From Bolinopsis microptera (Eukaryota; Ctenophora; Tentaculata; Lobata; Bolinopsidae): DNA of 64,000 nucleotides. Location: contig NC_087076.1 of NCBI RefSeq assembly GCF_026151205.1, positions 6,190,902-6,254,901 of the forward strand, in the 5' to 3' direction. This document shows positions 1-64,000 of the stretch, piece by piece. The translations under genes were made by a program, and so were the position numbers. The notes under the pieces are model-generated. The model saw only the letters and a program-made list of their open reading frames with translations. It was not told where the DNA came from and did no database searches. How positions within the stretch are numbered: the stretch's first letter is position 1; each line of letters begins with the position of its first letter.

Positions 1-27
1 CTTATTCATAAAAGTAATAACAGTTAC

Positions 28-59653
<59,626 letters not shown>

Positions 59654-61059
59654 CACCAAGAGTGCTCCATTTTCATTGAAGACTCCATTCTGTGTTATTG
59701 GTATTCAGCAAATGAAACATATTATATTTGGCTTTCTCGCTGATAACTTAAAAATAAATGTTGTATATTATACAAATGACATATCAATGCTTTTCATACA
59801 AAGTTACAACAAATTCTTCGTATTATTTATCCTGGGTTTGGACAAGATATGACCCGTTTAAAATATTTCCATCACGTTACATAATTCTCAATAAATGTAA
59901 TAGATTTGTAGTGTTGTAATAAGTTTAAAATGATATGATATCAAAAATATATAATTTATTCTTGATTCGATGAAAAATAGAGTGAATTTCAGCATTAAAG
60001 CTTAACAGTAAAGTTTACAATATTTGGAATGTGTGATTAGGTCACAGGAGGCAAAAGAATTATTGCTTGCGATCACATTTAAAACGATAACTAGCGTTAT
60101 ATAAACGAGTTTTGATAATAAGGTAAAGACTTTGGCTGCTTATCTTAACTAAACGGCCCTATAAATAAGATGTTTGGCAAAATTAACAGCTAAAAATCGG
60201 AACTTTGTGGCTTCCATCGTGAATACGACGTTTTGCATTGTGATTTCAGACAAGCTAAACAAAGACAAAGCGCTGGGGTGCATTGTATAACCAAGGGAAA
60301 TGTTCAAAGAATCGTTTAACATATTTTATGAAAATTCGGAACTTTTAACCATACTTAATTCCTAATATGTCCATATCCGTAATACAAAGGTTCTACATGA
60401 ATAATTGTATGACATAGCTCATCAAGTTCGTATTTATGTCCCTCCCTCCGTCAGCGCGACACTGATCTTAAAGAATAAAGTGTGTATTAACGAAAGTACA
60501 GTGATAATTTTGGGACCATATCATGGCGAAATAGAGTGCATCCTGATATTCTGTGTATATGTCAATATACAGTGATAAAATTGAAATCAGCATAAATGTG
60601 AGCATTCTAACGAATAAAATAGTTAGTTTGAGGTTCCAAATAGATTTTTTAAATGGCTAAACTAATACTATAAAGCAATTTCACATCATATCAATATAGC
60701 GTGCACTCTTCAAGACTTTTAAATTAAAGTGAATGTGTCAAATACACCGAAGAGGTTAGGAATTAAATGCATATTTGCTGTGATGGTCACTTATTCTAAT
60801 TATAAGACTTATATTGATATTAAGTAACATGTGTCGAACAACATTATCATAATTTTCCCTAAAGACAGTTTCTGGTTTTCTGATATTAAAAACTCAATCT
60901 TGACCTTTGAGTTTTTGCAATAAATTAAAACAGTATTATATGAACAGAACCATAAAAGGCCTGTGCCCTGCATCAGCTGGCGGCTTTAATTAACCCTTTA
61001 AAATAAAAGCAAAACTTTAAAAGCAAAGTATCAACCTGGTTTTCAGAACTGTCTCATTT
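59654..61059. other. Region upstream of ITPR, expected promoter/5' UTR, nothing identified
   Basis: A+T-rich. No clear TATA box, CpG island or open frame on the minus strand. A non-coding first exon farther upstream is possible. Confidence 0.45.
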
Positions 61060-61771
61060 CTGCCGTTTTCTGACAAAAGTGCTTAAGTAACATTTTGGAA
61101 ATTTCGGGTTTTTTGGTCTAACTTTTGTTTTTGGGTCAAGAACTATCCCTGAGGACCATTGGATACATTCGCCGACCCCCCAAAACCCGCTTTTTGGAAC
61201 CCCCTAAAATGCAAAAAGTGGTCATTTTTCTGAGAAAAGTGCTTAAGTAACATTTTGGAAAACGGGTGCCGTTTATTTCAAAAATGGTGCCATTTCGGGA
61301 ACTGAAAACGGTGGCATTGTTTTCTACGTCCAAAACTGGCCTAGTGACGGCAATTTGGTGATCGTGGGTCTTTTGGCCTGGGAAAAAACAATTTATGTCA
61401 CTTAAGCACTTTTGTGAAAACGGGCTCGTTTTCTCACAAAAGTGCTTAAGTGCCATTATACGTTTAATTAAATGTTGATTCTGCCAACTGAAACTATATA
61501 ATCGGTACTAACAAATCTAAATTTTCACGGCGGATCGATTGGTGATGGTCATAAACTTCAGAAACTCTAGCTTCACCGTCAAAATTGCCGATTTGTCAAT
61601 GCAGAACGTTTCAAAATATACGTCATAATTTGCTTTACAATTTTTTATTCTCTTATAAGTTGAGACTGGCGGGATTATCGACAGGCAAGGGAACATTACC
61701 AAAGAGATAGAAACGATTTGCCTCACTGATCCTTCTCTGTTGATATGGAGAAAGTTCTTTAACTACCACAC

Positions 61772-62209
61772 ATGCCGGAGTACAAGGAGGCGATTTTTAC
61801 AAGACGCCTTGTCACATTTAACGAGACCTTCGCGAGGCTGGGGTCAGACGGAGCTCCTTTAGCGATTCTTTGGAATGCGTCAATCGCAGGAAGGAAAGAT
61901 GAGAATGTGTCCTCGAGTTGGATAAGGGCAATAAAACATTTTGCCGCAGGCAAGATTGGTGGTAGCAGGGAGATCATTTTTTGGGCAGACAATTGTTCTG
62001 CTCAAAACAAGTGTTGGACTTTATTTACTGCCCTATGTTCAATTATCAACAGCCCAGATGTTGACCTGGACAAGATAACGGTCAAGTATCTAGAGCCAGG
62101 GCACACCTTTATGAGTGCAGACTCATTCCACCATAAAGTGGAGTTGTCCATTAAACAATCAGGTCAACTTCATGATTATAAGGACTTTGTTCAGGCAGTT
62201 GAACAATGA
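61772..62209 (+). pseudogene. DUF7869-like transposon protein, N-terminal part truncated
   Basis: 145 codons from ATG 61772; a stop lies 12 nt upstream in the same frame. Key motifs are LVTFNETFARLG, IAGRKDEN, IIFWADNCSAQNK and VKYLEPGHTFMSADSFHHKV. The last two are characteristic of the DUF7869 group of eukaryotic proteins, probably RNase H-fold, where the Asp of WADN would be catalytic (inference). Relatives are several hundred residues long, so the N-terminal half is missing or lost. The C-terminal continuation is in another frame at 62361. It lies between the inverted repeats of the 2.5-kb element. Confidence 0.75.
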
Positions 62210-62360
62210 ACAGGTGGGTACAGCTGCGATAAGCATGAACTGCACAGACTTTGAATCGTAGCCAAGGTCCTACGGAACAAGCAACCGTTGTAAAACTGAG
62301 AGACCTCTCTTAAAACTAAAAGATGTTTAAGTTGTAAGTTTCCAGCGTGGGTCTGTAGAA

Positions 62361-62612
62361 ATGGAATGGAAAACAAATCATGACGAGGTTTCCTTTCATT
62401 TCACTCCATTTCTCAGACAAAAAGACGAGAGACTCATTTCCATAGGTTGCAAAATAGCTTTCGCCCAGGAAGAGCCCCGGGGGATAGCTACTCCCAAAAA
62501 ACAAGACATTATACGTAAACTGTGCAGGCTTATGGCCCCGAGTAGTAGGGTATTCTGGATGAACTTGCCTGATAGTACAGATATAACAGATCTTAATCGA
62601 GTGTTTGACTAA
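62361..62612 (+). pseudogene. DUF7869-like protein, C-terminal part in a shifted frame
   Basis: 83 codons: MEWKTNHDEVSFHF, PRGIATPKKQDIIRKLC and FWMNLPDSTDITDLNRVFD, then stop. The open frame extends a little upstream of this ATG (CLSCKFPAWVCRNG). It is separated from the 61772 frame by about 130 bp with stops, so a frameshift, decay or an unrecognised intron lies between. Confidence 0.6.
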
Positions 62613-63580
62613 AAATCATCTATTTCTTGTATTATTTACCATTTATTTATGTACAGTATTATTTACAATTATGTTACAATTTTGTACGCTTGTTTTTCTT
62701 TGCCTTGCGTTACGATATCAATGATTCACAAATAATTGGTCTTTATGAAGAAAGCCTCATCTGAGTTCTTAATTTAATTTCTAAAGAAAGAAACTTATTT
62801 ATTGTTATAACCCTGTACTTTCACCAATCAACTCTTCGTTGAAATGCTGGTAGAATTCCGACTATTTTTTAATCCGCTGGGGAGAAGGGAGTGTTTTCGT
62901 GTTCTTAAACCACCACCAATCAATTTGTCGTAAAATTTTAGGTCAGATTGATTGCAGATAAAGTTCCCACTAATGTGGCTGTACTTAAGCACTTTTCTCA
63001 GAAAACGAAATTTTCAAATTTTCAATTTCAGCGTGTCCCCTTTTTACAACCAATGTTTCATCACAACAGTTTAAGGCTCATTTTTCGTTTTACTTTCGAT
63101 GACCAATGGTTTGAACGGGTCATTTTCATCAGAACATGGAGCTTTTGCTGATGTGGCTGTACTTATGCACTTTTCTCAGAAAAAGAAATTTCAAATTTTC
63201 TATTTCAGCGTGTCCCCTATTTACAACCAATGTTTCATCACAACAGTTTTAGGCTAATTTTTCGTTTTACTTTCGATGACCAATGGTTTGAACGGGTCAT
63301 TTTCATCAGAACATGTAGTATTTGCCGATGTGACTGTACTTAAGCACTTTTCTAAGAAATTCAAACTATAATTTGTGATTTTGAGGCACTTTCCGAGAAG
63401 TTAGGATGATGAAACCTTGTCATAAGTCTCAAAAGTCGACAAAGTACCTTAGAAACATAGTGGATGCAGTTTAAATTGGACAGTAGCTAGCCCAGAGCAA
63501 TTACAGAATTGAAATCTTTAAAGTTAATTTGCACAAAATGAACCTTGTGTTACTTAAGCACTTTTGTCAGAAAACGGCAG

Positions 63581-63764
63581 ATTTGCATGTCTACAATTTC
63601 TTATGCTATGTCATCCCATAATAATTGCCTATTTGTATTAAATCAAAGCACAACTGTCAAAATCAATGCCTCATTTGCATGTCTACAATCTTATGCTATG
63701 TCATCCCATAATACTTGCCTATTTATATTAAATCAAAGCACAATTGTCAAAATCAAAATATGCT
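63581..63764. repeat. 92-bp tandem duplication abutting the transposon end
   Basis: ATTTGCATGTCTACAAT and TTATGCTATGTCATCCCATA with the following sequence occur at 63581 and 63673. The first copy starts at the base next to the right inverted repeat. Confidence 0.85.
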
Positions 63765-63844
63765 ATTTGAAATTCAAATATTGCCAATCATTAAATCAAT
63801 AAGTTTACAGCATATGAACTAAAAGTGATCATTCAACAAAGAAA

Positions 63845-64000
63845 GGGGCTAGGTGGCCTAGTGGTTAGAGCATCCGCCTTCTGTGCAGAAGGTTCAGGGT
63901 TCGAATCCCAGTGTCTCCTAGTCTATGGAGTAGCTAAGGATCCATTGGATCTATGCGATCTCCTCAGTTGACTCAGCCGAATGATAGGAAACTCATAAGT
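63845..64000 (+). mobile_element. tRNA-derived SINE (5' head), continuing past window end
   Basis: Pol III A box TGGCCTAGTGG at 63854-63864 and B box GGTTCGAATCC at 63898-63908, 33 bp apart. The anticodon arm is distorted (CCTTC...GAAGG with a 6-nt loop) and no acceptor stem closes. A non-tRNA tail follows (CTAGTCTATGGAGTAGCTAA). A decayed tRNA gene is the alternative. Confidence 0.7.

Larger units (their letters stand above)
61060..63580 (+). mobile_element. 2,521-bp DNA transposon with 33-bp perfect terminal inverted repeats
   Basis: 61060-61092 and 63548-63580 are exact inverted copies (outer end CTGCCGTTTTCTGACAAAAG, then TGCTTAAGTAACA). A possible 4-bp target duplication ATTT stands at 61056-61059 and 63581-63584. 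The core (A/C)AAAAGTGCTTAAGT recurs inside at about 61235, 61399-61416 with 61435-61452 (an 18-bp-arm hairpin), 62983, 63161 and 63340. About 62972-63146 and 63147-63322 are direct copies of a 175-bp subterminal block. The gene inside is DUF7869-like. Confidence 0.82.

Noticed and set aside
61136-61456. 106-codon antisense frame inside the transposon left end
   Set aside because: It spans the terminal iterons and hairpin and lacks any recognisable domain.

Overview
This is eukaryotic, almost certainly animal, nuclear DNA. It is A+T-rich, with long introns, GT-AG splice sites, many minisatellites and several transposon footprints. Its backbone is the 5' part of an inositol 1,4,5-trisphosphate receptor gene (ITPR) on the minus strand. 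The start codon is at 59653-59651, and 18 coding exons step down to position 28 before the gene leaves the window. The exon boundaries resemble those of vertebrate ITPR genes and the joined exons keep one frame for 798 codons. The residues that bind IP3 in vertebrate receptors are present, with one Thr-to-Ser change. A non-vertebrate marine animal such as a cnidarian or another invertebrate is likely; I cannot name the species.

Layout, left to right. 28-1421: four ITPR exons. 1422-11980: one large ITPR intron holding a 48-bp minisatellite and three tandem plus-strand copies of a secreted pentraxin/coiled-coil gene. Copy 3 is intact, copy 1 is damaged and copy 2 is dead. Copy 2 also carries a Helentron-like insertion and a short inverted-repeat element with an 8-bp target duplication. 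11981-24241: nine ITPR exons, an E-box minisatellite and several small duplications. 24242-46575: exons 4 and 5 separated by large simple arrays (12-bp, about 45-bp G-tract, CCCT/CT, 18-bp, 59-bp and 32-bp units). 46576-59653: exons 3, 2 and 1. Intron 1 contains a second nested plus-strand gene, for a 175-residue secreted protein, which itself hosts a hAT-type element and a 27-bp satellite, plus a 1,025-bp tandem duplication. 59654-64000: the region upstream of ITPR, with a 2.5-kb inverted-repeat DNA transposon carrying a DUF7869-like gene, then a tRNA-derived SINE.

Two themes stand out. First, several minisatellites begin exactly at exon edges and carry copies of the neighbouring splice site: ITPR exon 15 (both sides), exon 17 donor, exon 3 donor, exon 11 acceptor, and the acceptor of exon 2 in the nested secreted gene. 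At exon 11 this has produced what looks like a perfect 24-nt in-frame micro-exon. Second, the nested pentraxin cluster appears to have multiplied inside the ITPR intron, because each duplication junction keeps a relic of the ITPR-derived 48-bp repeat. Its proteins have an unusual order, pentraxin domain first and coiled-coil stalk second, and the stalk length differs between copies by whole exons.
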